This document shows, one piece after another, positions 6,064 through 6,072 of a stretch of 6,072 bases of DNA. The stretch comes from Clostridiales bacterium (GTDB lineage Bacteria; Bacillota; Clostridia; Lachnospirales; Lachnospiraceae): assembly GCA_018365455.1 (NCBI GenBank), contig JAGZJZ010000120.1, positions 1-6,072 on the forward strand. Direction: 5' to 3'. Position numbers and translations under genes: made by a program. The notes below the pieces were generated by a model. It did not search any database, was not told the origin of the DNA, and saw only the letters and a program-made list of their open reading frames with translations. The first letter of the stretch is position 1; each line of letters begins with the position of its first letter.

Positions 6064-6072
6064 CAAAGGAAG
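6064..6072 (+). promoter_or_regulatory. Possible ribosome binding site of a gene beginning just past the window
   Basis: The window ends in ACAAAGGAAG, a good Shine-Dalgarno type sequence with no start codon following before the end. A + strand gene could begin within about 10 bases. The preceding 5915-6063 stretch is AT-rich, carries only a 14-bp AT palindrome (5950-5963) and has no coding region. Confidence 0.35.

Overview
The window looks like chromosomal DNA from a low-to-moderate GC anaerobic Firmicute, probably a gut Lachnospiraceae or Clostridium cluster XIVa relative. This rests on A-rich, G-rich ribosome binding sites, a sigma-A type promoter, Firmicute-style codon use and the closest families I recognise. 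The taxon is inferred. Both large enzymes resemble, from memory, the BaiCD and BaiH flavoproteins of bile-acid-dehydroxylating Clostridium scindens.

Layout: all four protein genes are on the + strand. (1) 96-539 is a small GNAT acetyltransferase of the YjaB/YiaC type, probably unrelated to what follows. (2) 556-584 is a good sigma-A promoter driving 623-1822, an AraC-family regulator with an N-terminal cupin sensor and two complete AraC DNA-binding domains in tandem. (3) A 108-bp gap (1823-1930) carries a consensus -10 box without a convincing -35, a small inverted repeat and a strong ribosome binding site. (4) 1931-3862 is a BaiCD-like ene-reductase (FMN barrel, 4Fe-4S cluster, FAD/NAD(P) domains). 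(5) After another 108-bp gap, 3971-5914 encodes a BaiH-like enzyme with the same architecture. (6) 5915-6072 is AT-rich, has no gene, and ends in a ribosome-binding-site-like sequence, so another + strand gene may begin just outside.

Biological reading: the double-headed AraC regulator probably senses a small molecule and activates the promoter in front of the reductase pair. In the bile-acid 7-dehydroxylation pathway BaiH and BaiCD remove two successive double bases of unsaturation (C6-C7, then C4-C5) from a 3-oxo-4,6-diene steroid. The pair here is free of baiB, baiE, baiA2, baiF and baiG, at least inside this window. It may therefore be a stand-alone two-step ene-reduction module for a steroid, bile-acid intermediate, plant phenolic or other conjugated enone. 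The substrate cannot be read from the sequence. This regulator plus reductase-pair cassette is the part most worth follow-up.
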